Shown here: one piece after another, positions 9,441-20,238 of the stretch
Layout: each line of letters opens with the position of its first letter
How positions within the stretch are numbered: the first letter of the stretch is position 1
Assembly: GCF_039540375.1 (NCBI RefSeq)
Contig: NZ_BAABEX010000013.1
Span: 1-64,000, forward strand
Direction: 5' to 3'
DNA: 64,000 nt
From: Acidovorax_G lacteus
GTDB lineage: Bacteria; Pseudomonadota; Gammaproteobacteria; Burkholderiales; Burkholderiaceae_C
Notes under the pieces: generated by a model
The model's input: only the letters and a program-made list of their open reading frames with translations
What the model was told of the DNA's origin: nothing
The model's database searches: none
Program-made: the position numbers and the translations under genes

Positions 9441-10589
9441 ATGGCCGCCCCGATCGACCCCCCGCGCACTGCAGCCGCGCCCCTGGCGCTGGCCCTGGCC
9501 GAAGCCGCGCTCCAGCGCCAGGCTGCGCTGCTGGGCAAGGGCGGCACCGCCGACGCATTGGGCGGTCTGCGTCCCGGGCCTGAGGGCGCGCTGCCCCCAC
9601 CCGCCCCAACATCGCCTGCCGCAGTCCCTGTGCCTTCGCCGCCCGTCCCGGGGGCCGGGGCCGCCGCCGGGCGGCCCCCGGCGGCACCCAGCCCGTCGGC
9701 CCAGGTGTCGTGGTCGGGCCGCGCGCCGCAGGGGCTGCCCGGGGCGGCGGCACCCGCAGGGGTGCAGCCTGCGGTGCTGCCGCGTCCTGGCCTGGCCAGT
9801 GCACCCGGGCCTGCGGGGGTGGCCGCGCCCGCTGCGCCCGGGGCGTTGCCTCCCGCATGGCCTGCAGCGGGCGTGCCGCGTCCCATGGCCGCCTTGCTGC
9901 AGGCCGTACTGCCCGCTCTGTGGCCCAGCCCCGCCCAGGCCCAAGGCGCAACCCCTGGCCCGCGCCTGCTGGCCGCGCAGGCCTGGCCGTCTTTGCCCGC
10001 GGCGGCTGCGTTGCAGGACGAGGGGGCGGGTCTGCCGATGCTCGTACCCTGGCGCAGCGCGCCCGCTGTGCTGCACACGCCCGACGGCCCCCGCCAAGGC
10101 GTGCTCACCCTGCTGCTGCCAGGCCCGACCCCGGCGGCACTGCTCGGCAGCAGTCCGGCTGCGGTGCAGGCGGCCTTTGCCGGGGCCGGTGCCAGCCTGC
10201 AGGCGGGCGCGTACGCGCTGCTGCTGGCCGATGCACAGGGCCAGCGCAGCAGCGGCCTGCTGGTGCTGGAACTCGCGCCCTGGGTGCCGCCCCTGGTGTA
10301 CGGCCGCGACACCCTGCAGCCGCGCACCGACGCCTGGGCGCAGATGGCCGCCGCCCAGGCCAGCGGCCACCGGCCCGATGCCGATGTGCTGGACGCGCCC
10401 CATACCCTGTGCGACCGCGCAGGCTGCCCCTACGAGGGCCGCGCGCCCTGTGCCCAGCCGTTCTGCCTGGACGTGCGGCCGGTGGCCCCCGCCGCGGCCC
10501 TGACGGCGGCCGGTGATGAACCGGGCCAGCGGCCCACCGCGCCAGGGTTGGAGCCGCCGGCCACGTCGCCCGCCGTCCCCTCAGACTGA
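9441..10589 (+). CDS. Ala/Pro-rich protein with Cys-rich C-terminus, unknown function
   Basis: A 382-residue protein. The first half (to about residue 180) is low-complexity Ala, Pro and Gly, probably disordered. From about residue 190 a more ordered part begins (LVPWRSAPAVLHTPDGPRQG...ALLLADAQGQRSSGLLVLEL). Near residues 315-345 is a cysteine cluster, CDRAGCPYEGRAPCAQPFC, spaced C-x4-C-x7-C-x4-C, a plausible zinc site. There is no signal peptide or membrane segment. Frame and GC-rich third positions support coding. The low-complexity part recalls flagellar hook-length proteins, but nothing else supports that. The start at 9441 is chosen because upstream codons lack the protein's composition. 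Confidence 0.65.
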   Translation: MAAPIDPPRTAAAPLALALAEAALQRQAALLGKGGTADALGGLRPGPEGALPPPAPTSPAAVPVPSPPVPGAGAAAGRPPAAPSPSAQVSWSGRAPQGLPGAAAPAGVQPAVLPRPGLASAPGPAGVAAPAAPGALPPAWPAAGVPRPMAALLQAVLPALWPSPAQAQGATPGPRLLAAQAWPSLPAAAALQDEGAGLPMLVPWRSAPAVLHTPDGPRQGVLTLLLPGPTPAALLGSSPAAVQAAFAGAGASLQAGAYALLLADAQGQRSSGLLVLELAPWVPPLVYGRDTLQPRTDAWAQMAAAQASGHRPDADVLDAPHTLCDRAGCPYEGRAPCAQPFCLDVRPVAPAAALTAAGDEPGQRPTAPGLEPPATSPAVPSD

Positions 10590-10608
10590 CACCCAGGCCC
10601 GGGCCCAC

Positions 10609-10633
10609 AAAAAAGCCACCGCGCCGGGGCGGC
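10609..10633 (-). terminator. Minus-strand terminator with no clear gene
   Basis: On the minus strand GCCGCC-loop-GGTGGC is followed by six T (10609-10614). No convincing minus-strand gene lies just upstream (10634-11009), so it may end a small RNA or be a relic. The 420-base gap 10590-11009 also holds a perfect 7-bp hairpin, GGGATGG-TGTGT-CCATCCC, near 10726-10744, and is AT-rich toward its right end. Confidence 0.5.
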
Positions 10634-11009
10634 ATGCGGCCTGGTCAAGCGCCCCTCACCGATGCATGTGCTGTTTGCGCACGCCAGTCTCGGCATAGGG
10701 GGCGAAGCGAACCGGTGAGAGCCCGGGATGGTGTGTCCATCCCTTGCGAAACTAGCGATACCTGCCGCCGGTTCGGCACGAGTTACACCGTAGCGGAGGC
10801 GAATCAGGCGTAAGCACGCATCACCGTGCGATCCGTTCAGCGCAGCAGTATTGCCATGGGTGCGTTTCGCAGATATTTGTTTTTGAATGATGGTGAAAAA
10901 TGCTTGGTAGGCTTTTGGGCACAAACAATATGATGGCCATCTAAGCGTCTTGGATATCGTTCATCCAATCTGCGTTGGTTTCAAATGATTTGTGGCAAGT
11001 TGAAACAAT

Positions 11010-12395
11010 ATGAAGCAAATAGATTCATTTTCAGAATACGGTCGCCCGATCGGACGTCGGGCGCTGGGGTTGTGGGCCCTGGGTGTTGGTTTGAGCGCCT
11101 GTTCGGGCGGTGGAGACAATCCTGCGTCCCTTCCGGTCGTCACGCTGGAGCCCCAGGACGCTGTGGTGACCGAGGGGGAGACGGCGCGTTTCACGGTAAC
11201 TGCCCAGAACGAGACCCAGTTGCGTTATCAGTGGCTTCGCAATGGAACTGTCATCGAGGGTGCTACTAGCAGTTCTTTGGTGGTGTCCAACGCATTGCGA
11301 TCTGACCATGGAGCACGGTTCAGTGTGGTCTTGACCAACGCAGTTGGTGCTGTCCATTCGCGCTCTGCCGTACTCCGCGTGCATGCCGCGGGTCAGGTGG
11401 TTGCATCGGATTGGTCAGAGTCCCTCACGGCCTACGCGTCGCCCGAGTCGACCAGCCCTGCAGAGTTCGGGTACATCGCGATCGGTACTGGGGCTTGGGT
11501 GTACGCGGCCGCATTCGAAGCGGGAGACTATGTACTCAGGCGCAGCCGCGCTGACGGCAGCGTGACAGAGACATTCCGACTGCCCCGGGTGCCAAACACC
11601 TATACCCAGATCGCCGTATGGGAAGACCCGGCGACCCGTGAGATCCTGGTGGCCCGGTGTCTGATCGCAAGCGTGGCCCTCAACATCAATACGTATCAGG
11701 CCGTGGGCGGCGGGATTTATCGCCTGGAGCCTGTCTCCGGTCAGTTTATCCCCTTGTTTGAATCTGACAGGATCACTCCGAGTGGTTTGGCACGCGATAC
11801 TTCGGGCAATCTTTATACCGTCGACCTAAAGACAGGTGACGTTCTGAAAATCACTGCAGGCAGTCTTCAGATCACGACGCTTTATCAGGTGAGCGGACAG
11901 CAGCCGTTGACTGCGGGGGGGGTGCCCTACGATTTTGTATTGCGTTCGAAAGGTCTCGTTGCGGTGACTGCCGATGGAACGGTATACGCAACCTTGGTCA
12001 CTTCCAGTCCGCGCGTTGCAGCTGCGTACCAGCTGTATGGTGAGCAATGGGTCCGGGTGCGCAATGGCAAGGCTGAGATGATTTCGGTGCGCACTCCTGC
12101 CCAGACCAACGGAATCACCTGGGGAATGGGGGCACGTGGCAACAGTGTGTTCTTTCTCTACAAGTCGGCGCAAAGCACGTTGGTACGCAAGGTGGATGCC
12201 GAGGGCAACGTGCTGACCGTGGCCGGGACGTGGGGCTCGCAGGAGAAGACACAGTTCGGATCTCCGGGTGTTTTGGGTCGAACGTCGAAGTGGATCGGCA
12301 TTGGGTCGGACGGGCAGCTTTACCTGGAAGGCTGGGATGCGGCCGGACCGAGATTTTTTGGTGTGTTGTTGCCAGCGGACCCCTCGCCTTTCTGA
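11010..12395 (+). CDS. Lipoprotein with Ig-like domain and possible beta-propeller
   Basis: A 461-residue protein with a type II signal peptide and the lipobox LSAC, the lipidated Cys being residue 31, followed by SGGGDN. Residues about 42-125 form an Ig-like domain (TLEPQDAVVTEGETARFTVT, then YQWLRNGTVI...SNA...AV). Residues 130-455 contain repeated strand patterns such as PSGLARDTSGNLYTVD that resemble NHL/SMP-type propeller blades. It is probably anchored in the outer membrane, facing periplasm or surface. Base composition is clearly more AT-rich than its neighbours and upstream DNA is AT-rich with only a weak ribosome site, which suggests later acquisition. Confidence 0.75.
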   Translation: MKQIDSFSEYGRPIGRRALGLWALGVGLSACSGGGDNPASLPVVTLEPQDAVVTEGETARFTVTAQNETQLRYQWLRNGTVIEGATSSSLVVSNALRSDHGARFSVVLTNAVGAVHSRSAVLRVHAAGQVVASDWSESLTAYASPESTSPAEFGYIAIGTGAWVYAAAFEAGDYVLRRSRADGSVTETFRLPRVPNTYTQIAVWEDPATREILVARCLIASVALNINTYQAVGGGIYRLEPVSGQFIPLFESDRITPSGLARDTSGNLYTVDLKTGDVLKITAGSLQITTLYQVSGQQPLTAGGVPYDFVLRSKGLVAVTADGTVYATLVTSSPRVAAAYQLYGEQWVRVRNGKAEMISVRTPAQTNGITWGMGARGNSVFFLYKSAQSTLVRKVDAEGNVLTVAGTWGSQEKTQFGSPGVLGRTSKWIGIGSDGQLYLEGWDAAGPRFFGVLLPADPSPF

Positions 12396-12929
12396 GAGGG
12401 CTTCGATGCTTTCGCCCTGTACCGTCAAGTTCTCAGCACCAGACGGCTGTGCGTCCGACGGGGGCGTCGACCAGCGCCTAGCGGGCTCTTGGGTTGACAG
12501 CCACCAATCGGGTGCGTCGAAGCCGCAACGCGGCCAGGATCAAGAGGGAGGGGATGCGCTCCTCATGGCAATCACGATTCGCAGCGCATCGCCCCGCGCC
12601 CTTTCGATGGACTAGCAGACCATCACCCGTCGATCTTCAGGCGCCCGATGGTCCGTTCGATATGCCGGATCTGCCTGCGCATGGCTTCGATCCCACTGCC
12701 TAGGGAGGCCCTGTTCACGATGATCAATGCCGGCGGTATCTCCATGCCGACGCAGATGTCCCATGACGCCCTGGTTGAAATGCCTTGCGCAGCCTGCGCC
12801 AGTCAGTTCACCGAACGGGTCAGTGCGCAGCTGTGTGGTTTGTGGCAATGATCGCCCCTCGCTGCGTTGCCACTAAGCGCTCACCAGAACACTTCGGGAT
12901 CCGAAGGCAAGATCCGGAGACGCTGATAC
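12396..12929. other. Gene-poor stretch of about 0.5 kb
   Basis: No reading frame here shows a recognisable domain, a good ribosome site and consistent codon use together. A minus-strand stretch reading AMRRQIRHIERTIGRLKIDG (near 12630-12690) has a charged helical look and could be a relic of a lost gene, but I cannot assign it. Confidence 0.4.
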
Positions 12930-12965
12930 AAAAAAAGGCCACCGCGCCCGAAGACGACGGTGGCC
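12930..12965 (-). terminator. Rho-independent terminator downstream of glutamate dehydrogenase
   Basis: On the minus strand GGCCACCG (12965-12958) pairs with CGGTGGCC (12944-12937), followed by seven T. It is about 130 bases after the gdhA stop. Confidence 0.8.
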
Positions 12966-13095
12966 GAAGTGGCTGAACGGTGCGCCAGCGGCGCGAAGTT
13001 CAGGTGCGCAGGGCTCCACTCTGCGCATCACCCACGCATGGGGTGGCCGCCGCGCCGGGGCGTGCCGGGCGCGTGCGGAGCATCGGTTGCCAGGT

Positions 13096-14397
13096 TCAGG
13101 GGTACAGACCGCGCATTTCGCGGGCGTGCAGGATGCGGCGGCAGGCCACGATGAAGGTGGCGGTGCGCAGGCTGACCTTGTGCTCCTGGGCCACTTGCCA
13201 GACGCCGGCAAAGGCTTCCTTCATCACGCGCACCAGGCGGGCGTTGATCTCTTCTTCCGTCCAGAAGAAGCTGGAGAAGTCCTGCACCCATTCGAAGTAG
13301 CTCACCGTCACGCCGCCAGCGTTGGCGATCACGTCGGGCAGCACCAGCACGCCCTGATCGTGCAGGATGTCGTCGGCCTCGGGGGTGGTGGGGCCGTTGG
13401 CGCCCTCGATCACCATCTTGGCGCGGATGCGTCCGGCGTTGGCCTTGGTGATCTGACCTTCGAGCGCGGCGGGGATCAGGATTTCGCAGTCCACGCCCCA
13501 GAAGGCGTCGGGTTCCATCTTCTCGGCCCCGGGGAAGCCGCCCACGCCGCCGTTGTCGGCCACATGGCGCAGCAGCTCGGTCACGTTCAGGCCAGCTTCG
13601 TTGGCAATGGTGCCGGTGTGGTCCTGCACCGCCACGATGCGGGCACCGGCTTCGGCGAACAGTTTGGCCGCAATGCCGCCCACGTTGCCAAAGCCCTGCA
13701 CGGCCACGCGTGCGCCTTCGATCTTGAGGCCGATGTGGTGGGCCGCTTCCACGCCCACGGTGTACACACCGCGGCCCGTGGCTTCACGCCGGCCCAGCGA
13801 GCCGCCCAGGTGGATGGGCTTGCCGGTGACCACACCCGTGGCGGTTTCGCCCACGTTCATGGAGTAGGTGTCCATCATCCACGCCATGATCTGCTCGTTG
13901 GTGTTCACGTCGGGTGCGGGGATGTCCTTGGTCGGGCCGATCACCAGGCCGATTTCGCTGGTGTAGCGGCGCGTCAGGCGTTCGAGTTCGCCGCGCGAGA
14001 GCTTCTTGGGATCGACCCGGATGCCGCCCTTGGCACCGCCGTAGGGCACGTTCACGGCTGCGTTCTTGATGCTCATCCAGGCCGACAGGGCCATCACTTC
14101 CGACAGCGTCACGTCCTGGTGGAAGCGCACGCCGCCCTTGCCGGGGCCGCGGCTGGTGTTGTGCTGCACGCGGTAGCCCTCAAAGTGGGCGATGGTGCCG
14201 TTGTCCAACTCGATCGGCACGTCCACGATCAGCGAGCGCTTGGGACGCTTGAGTGTCTCCACCCACCGCGCCAGGTTGCCCAGGTAGGGCGTGACGCGGT
14301 CCACCTGTTGCAGGTAGATGCCCCAGGGGCCGAGGTGGTCGGCCTGCAGGTAGGACGGCAAGGCATGGGTGGGCAGGTTGCCGGGGGTGTTCGACAT
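13096..14397 (-). CDS. gdhA: Glutamate dehydrogenase (Glu/Leu/Phe/Val dehydrogenase family)
   Basis: This enzyme interconverts glutamate and 2-oxoglutarate plus ammonia. The protein is 433 residues, matching the hexameric class I family. The substrate domain has GPGKGGVRFH with the conserved lysines and PYGGAKGGIRVDP. The dinucleotide domain has VQGFGNVGGIAAKLF. It ends in the usual C-terminal helix (RRILHAREMRGLYP). The start at 14397 is chosen because AAGGA lies 7 bases before it. In-frame ATGs at 14403 and 14424 are alternatives. Coenzyme preference is not clear by eye. Confidence 0.93.
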   Translation of the reverse strand: MSNTPGNLPTHALPSYLQADHLGPWGIYLQQVDRVTPYLGNLARWVETLKRPKRSLIVDVPIELDNGTIAHFEGYRVQHNTSRGPGKGGVRFHQDVTLSEVMALSAWMSIKNAAVNVPYGGAKGGIRVDPKKLSRGELERLTRRYTSEIGLVIGPTKDIPAPDVNTNEQIMAWMMDTYSMNVGETATGVVTGKPIHLGGSLGRREATGRGVYTVGVEAAHHIGLKIEGARVAVQGFGNVGGIAAKLFAEAGARIVAVQDHTGTIANEAGLNVTELLRHVADNGGVGGFPGAEKMEPDAFWGVDCEILIPAALEGQITKANAGRIRAKMVIEGANGPTTPEADDILHDQGVLVLPDVIANAGGVTVSYFEWVQDFSSFFWTEEEINARLVRVMKEAFAGVWQVAQEHKVSLRTATFIVACRRILHAREMRGLYP

Positions 14398-14586
14398 GGT
14401 CATTTCCTTGTGGGAGAAAGTCATGGCGCGCAGCTTAGGCGGGCCCCCCCGGGGCTGTCCAAGGCCAGTTTTTTGGGCTGGTATGCGTTTAATGCATAAC
14501 GCTGGGAAGGCGCTCCGCTTGCTGCAATGCAGCACTGGCGCGGGCTGGCGGGGTGCAAGCCCACCGCAGGGGAAAGGCGGGCGCGC

Positions 14587-15435
14587 TCACTCCACCGTGA
14601 AGTGCACGATGCTTGGGTCGCCCGTGGGGTAGCGCAGATCGAGCGACTGCAGCAGGCCCCGCAGCAGTGTTGCGACCATCAGGTTGCGGTGGGTTTTGGA
14701 GTTGGCGGGTACGATGGTCCAGGGCGCCCAAGGCGTGTGCGTGGCGGCCAGCAACTGATCGTAGGCGCGGCGGTAGTCGTCCCAGCGCTGGCGCGCGGCG
14801 ATGTCGTCCATGCTGAACTTCCAGTGCTTGGCCGGGTCGTCCAGCCGCGCCTGCAAACGCTCGCGCTGCTCGTCCTTGCCGATGTGCAGCAGAAACTTGA
14901 GCACGATGGTGCCGGTTTCGCTGAGCATGCGCTCGAAGTCGTTGATGTGCGCGAAGCGCTGGCGCTGCTGCTCGGCGCTGATCTGGCCCTGCACCACGGG
15001 CACGAGCACGTCCTCATAGTGGCTGCGGTTGAAGACCGTGATCTCGCCCGCGCCCGGCACCTGCTGGTGGATGCGCCAGAGGAAGTCGTGCGCGCGCTCG
15101 GCCTCGTGCGGCGCGCGCCAGCCCACGGCGTGCACGCCCAGCGCGCTCATGCGGCCAAACACCGCGCGGATGGTGCCGTCCTTGCCCGAGGTGTCGGTGC
15201 CCTGCAGCACCACCAGCAGCTTGTGGCGGCGGTCTGCGTAGAACAGGTTTTGCAGCGCGTCCAGCTCTTCGGCCAGGGCTTCCACCGCGGCCTTGTCGCG
15301 GGCCTTGTCGCCCAGCGAGAAGGGCTTGGCGGCCGGGTCGGCGGCGTCCAGGCCGGGCAGCAGCGGCCCGGGCTGCCAGGGCGACCAGGCCTGCTGCAGC
15401 GCCAGGGGCAGGCGGGTGAACACGGAAGGGGTCAT
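14587..15435 (-). CDS. Polyphosphate kinase 2 family protein
   Basis: A 282-residue single-domain PPK2, an enzyme that moves phosphate between polyphosphate and nucleotides. Walker A is LQGTDTSGKDGTIRAVFG (about residues 75-92). The family motif FNRSHYEDVLVPVV and the lid region follow, and then the conserved KHWKFSMDDIAARQRWDDY. The length and motifs fit the short PPK2 class, some members of which phosphorylate AMP or nucleoside diphosphates. GGAGA precedes the ATG. The LysR gene ends 98 bases upstream on the same strand. Confidence 0.92.
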   Translation of the reverse strand: MTPSVFTRLPLALQQAWSPWQPGPLLPGLDAADPAAKPFSLGDKARDKAAVEALAEELDALQNLFYADRRHKLLVVLQGTDTSGKDGTIRAVFGRMSALGVHAVGWRAPHEAERAHDFLWRIHQQVPGAGEITVFNRSHYEDVLVPVVQGQISAEQQRQRFAHINDFERMLSETGTIVLKFLLHIGKDEQRERLQARLDDPAKHWKFSMDDIAARQRWDDYRRAYDQLLAATHTPWAPWTIVPANSKTHRNLMVATLLRGLLQSLDLRYPTGDPSIVHFTVE

Positions 15436-15532
15436 GCGGAGTCTCCAGGCTGGGGGTGGGGCACCCGGGGGCGCCATGCCGTGCAGCATGCCGCAGCAGC
15501 GCGCCTCGCACCAGCGGCAGCTGCGCAAGGCC

Positions 15533-16438
15533 TCAGGCGGCGGCCTGCTGCATCAGGGCCACAAAGCGGCGCGCGCCCAGGCCCAGCGGCCGCTCTTTGG
15601 ACCACACCACATCCACCCACAGCGCCACGCCATTGCTCAGGTTTTCAAACGCCATCTCCACCAGCGTACCGGCCGCGATGCGGGGCTGCACCAGCGCCCG
15701 CGGCTGCCAGCCCCAGCCCAGGCCGGCTTCGATCAGGCCCAGCGCGGCCAGGTGGTTGTCGGTGCGCCAGTGGTGGCGACCGAACACGAAGCGCGGATCG
15801 GTCTGTGCCAGGTCGCGGCTGGCCACCACGATCTGCCGGGTGTGGGTCAGGTGTTCTTCGCGCAGGCGGGGCAGCGGTGCGCCGGGCGTGCGTGCGGGGC
15901 CGAGTACCGGGTGGTCGGGCGCGATCACGGCCACCAGGGTCTCGCTGCCCACTTCCTGAAAGCCCTCGCGCCCGTCGATGCTGGGCCGCTCGAACACCAG
16001 CGCCAGCTGCGCGCGCCCGCGGTGCAGCAGGGCCAGCGCGTCGGCCTGCGGTGCGGCCAGCACCTCCACCTGCAGCAGCGGGTATTCCTGTGCCAGGGCG
16101 GCCAGCGGCGTGCGCCAGCGCGCGGCCAGCAGTTCGGGCGCAATCGCCAGCGTGAGGCGTTCTTCAAGCCCCTGGGTCAGCGATCGCGCCTGCGCATTGA
16201 GCTGCTGCAACTGCCCGGCCAGCAGCCGCGCCTGCGGCTCCAGCGCGCGGGCGGCCGCGCTGGGGCGGGGCTCGCGTCCGCTGCGGTCGAACAGCGGCAC
16301 CCCGAGTTCAGCCTCCAGGTGGGCGATGGCCATGCTCACGGCCGAGGGCACGCGCGACAGCGCCCGCGCGGCGGCCGAGAAGGAGCCGTGGTCAAGCACG
16401 GCCAGAAAGACCTGCACGTTGTCGGAATGGAAGGCCAT
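15533..16438 (-). CDS. LysR-type regulator, likely of the divergent PACE efflux gene
   Basis: A 301-residue LysR protein. The N-terminal winged helix-turn-helix covers about residues 5-65 (GSFSAAARALSRVPSAVSMA), followed by a linker helix and a periplasmic-binding-like effector domain. It is divergent from a PACE transporter with a 74-base gap. AceR, a LysR protein divergent from aceI, regulates that PACE gene in Acinetobacter, so local control of efflux is likely here too. The inducer is unknown. Confidence 0.92.
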   Translation of the reverse strand: MAFHSDNVQVFLAVLDHGSFSAAARALSRVPSAVSMAIAHLEAELGVPLFDRSGREPRPSAAARALEPQARLLAGQLQQLNAQARSLTQGLEERLTLAIAPELLAARWRTPLAALAQEYPLLQVEVLAAPQADALALLHRGRAQLALVFERPSIDGREGFQEVGSETLVAVIAPDHPVLGPARTPGAPLPRLREEHLTHTRQIVVASRDLAQTDPRFVFGRHHWRTDNHLAALGLIEAGLGWGWQPRALVQPRIAAGTLVEMAFENLSNGVALWVDVVWSKERPLGLGARRFVALMQQAAA

Positions 16439-16465
16439 GGCACCGCCGAATTGTCAGAAAAACTG

Positions 16466-16506
16466 AAAGTACCTGACTTTACCTGTCAGTCAGCCTTGCA
16501 TACAGT
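16466..16506 (+). promoter_or_regulatory. PACE gene promoter overlapping a LysR-type palindrome
   Basis: AAAGT-ACCTG-ACTTT at 16466-16480 is a perfect inverted repeat. It overlaps a -35-like TTTACC (16478-16483), which is 17 bases from a -10-like TACAGT (16501-16506). The predicted transcript would start at or next to the ATG at 16513. Confidence 0.55.
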
Positions 16507-16512
16507 GCCCAC

Positions 16513-17013
16513 ATGTCATCGCCCTTGCCCACTGCTCCCGCGGCTGCCGACGCAGCTGTCCACACCACCGAGCCCCGCACCGCAGCCGGCTTGCAGGGTG
16601 TGCGCCGCCGGGTGGTGTACGTCACCTTGTACGAGCTGATCGCGATTGCCGTGGCCACCGTCGGCCTGGCCGCGCTCACGGGGCAGAGTGCCGCGCATGC
16701 CAGCGTGGCCTCGGTTGCGGCCTCGGTGATCGCCGTGGTCTGGAACATCGTGTTCAACTGGGCGTTCGAGCGCTGGGAGTCGCGCCAGGCGGTGCGCGGG
16801 CGCAGCGTGGCGCGGCGGGTGGCCCACGCCATCGGTTTTGAGGGCGGGCTGGTGTTCACCCTGGTGCCGCTGTTTGCCTGGTGGTTCAACGTCAGCCTGT
16901 GGGAAGCGCTGGTGATGGACTTCGCGCTGATCGTGTTCTTCCTCGTCTACACCTTCGTGTTCAACTGGGTGTTCGACCGCATCTTCGGCCTGCCGGCCTC
17001 CGCCCAGGGCTGA
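16513..17013 (+). CDS. PACE family multidrug efflux transporter (two BTP domains)
   Basis: A 166-residue inner-membrane protein of the proteobacterial antimicrobial compound efflux family, which exports biocides such as chlorhexidine by proton antiport. It has four membrane helices in two repeats. Each repeat carries a family signature: RRVVYVTLYELIAI with WNIVFNWAFERWE, then FEGGLVFTLVPLFAWW with FNWVFDRIFG. About 30 residues of polar, Ala-rich sequence precede the first helix, longer than usual, and no Shine-Dalgarno site is seen. Either the true start is internal or translation is leaderless. Confidence 0.9.
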   Translation: MSSPLPTAPAAADAAVHTTEPRTAAGLQGVRRRVVYVTLYELIAIAVATVGLAALTGQSAAHASVASVAASVIAVVWNIVFNWAFERWESRQAVRGRSVARRVAHAIGFEGGLVFTLVPLFAWWFNVSLWEALVMDFALIVFFLVYTFVFNWVFDRIFGLPASAQG

Positions 17014-17068
17014 GCCAGCCACCAGGCCGGGCGGGGCGCGCGGGCGTTCCGCCGTAAAATCGCGCCCG

Positions 17069-17155
17069 CACTCAAGGAGCGTTGCAGCGGCGCGCCCGCC
17101 CACCCGGGCCGGCACCGTCAGGCTTGGGTGCCCCGCCTTCGCAACGACGCTCACC
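17069..17155 (+). promoter_or_regulatory. S-adenosylhomocysteine (SAH) riboswitch
   Basis: Conserved parts are in order and correctly paired. CACTCAAG (17069-17076) pairs with CTTGGGTG (17123-17130). GAGCG-TTGC (17077-17085 region) pairs with GCAACG-A-CGCTC (17141-17152). The conserved CAGGCT segment joins the two. A TAAAAT -10-like hexamer lies just upstream (17055-17060 region). It ends about 40 bases before metH2. Known SAH riboswitches turn genes on when SAH accumulates, which fits a gene that removes homocysteine. Confidence 0.85.
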
Positions 17156-17196
17156 TGTTGAACCCGGTTGCCCTTTACTCGACACAGGTGAGCCCC

Positions 17197-19917
<2,721 letters not shown>

Positions 19918-19918
19918 A

Positions 19919-19967
19919 TGCTATTATTTTGATAGCTGATCGTGCTTGATTATTAAGCACGAGCGGT
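19919..19967 (+). repeat. Dispersed intergenic repeat, copy 4
   Basis: GCTATTATTTTGATAGC, then TCGTGCTT and, after six bases, AAGCACGAGC. It makes a hairpin right after the metH2 stop codon. It is in the opposite orientation to copies 1-3. Confidence 0.7.
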
Positions 19968-19998
19968 CGATTTTTCCTTATCGCCCTCTCTGGCCGCA

Positions 19999-20021
19999 AG
20001 CCCCCGCCCGCGGGGGCTTTT
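19999..20021 (+). terminator. Rho-independent terminator after metH2
   Basis: AGCCCCCG-CCCG-CGGGGGCT followed by TTTT. The rest of the 321-base gap to the next gene shows nothing else clear. Confidence 0.75.
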
Positions 20022-20238
20022 GCATGGGCAGGCCGCACGCGTAGCGGCTTTCTGCCCTGGCGGGTACCCCACTTGTGTCGGGGCGCTTTTCCCCGCCGTC
20101 TGGCATGTAATCGCCTGCGCCTGGACCAGCCCTCTGCGGCTGGGACCGGGCATCTGGCGCTGTCGGGGCCCGCTGCCTGAACGGGCGGCCCACTGCAGCG
20201 GTCAGGCATCCAGCGACCAAAGGTGAGGGACGACCGCC

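Noticed and set aside
10720..10800. Possible riboswitch upstream of the lipoprotein
   Set aside because: A hairpin is present, but no conserved core of the classes I can recall (cobalamin, TPP, c-di-GMP, SAM, glycine) fits.
10430..10924. 164-residue minus-strand frame across the 10.6 kb gap
   Set aside because: It runs through a terminator hairpin and into the antisense of the Ala/Pro-rich gene. No ribosome site or domain was seen.
12268..12615. 115-residue plus-strand frame at the end of the lipoprotein gene
   Set aside because: Half of it overlaps the lipoprotein in another frame and the rest has no recognisable content.
12612..12851. Possible transposase relic in the gene-poor stretch
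   Set aside because: Short charged stretches only. There is no DDE pattern, terminal inverted repeat or target duplication.
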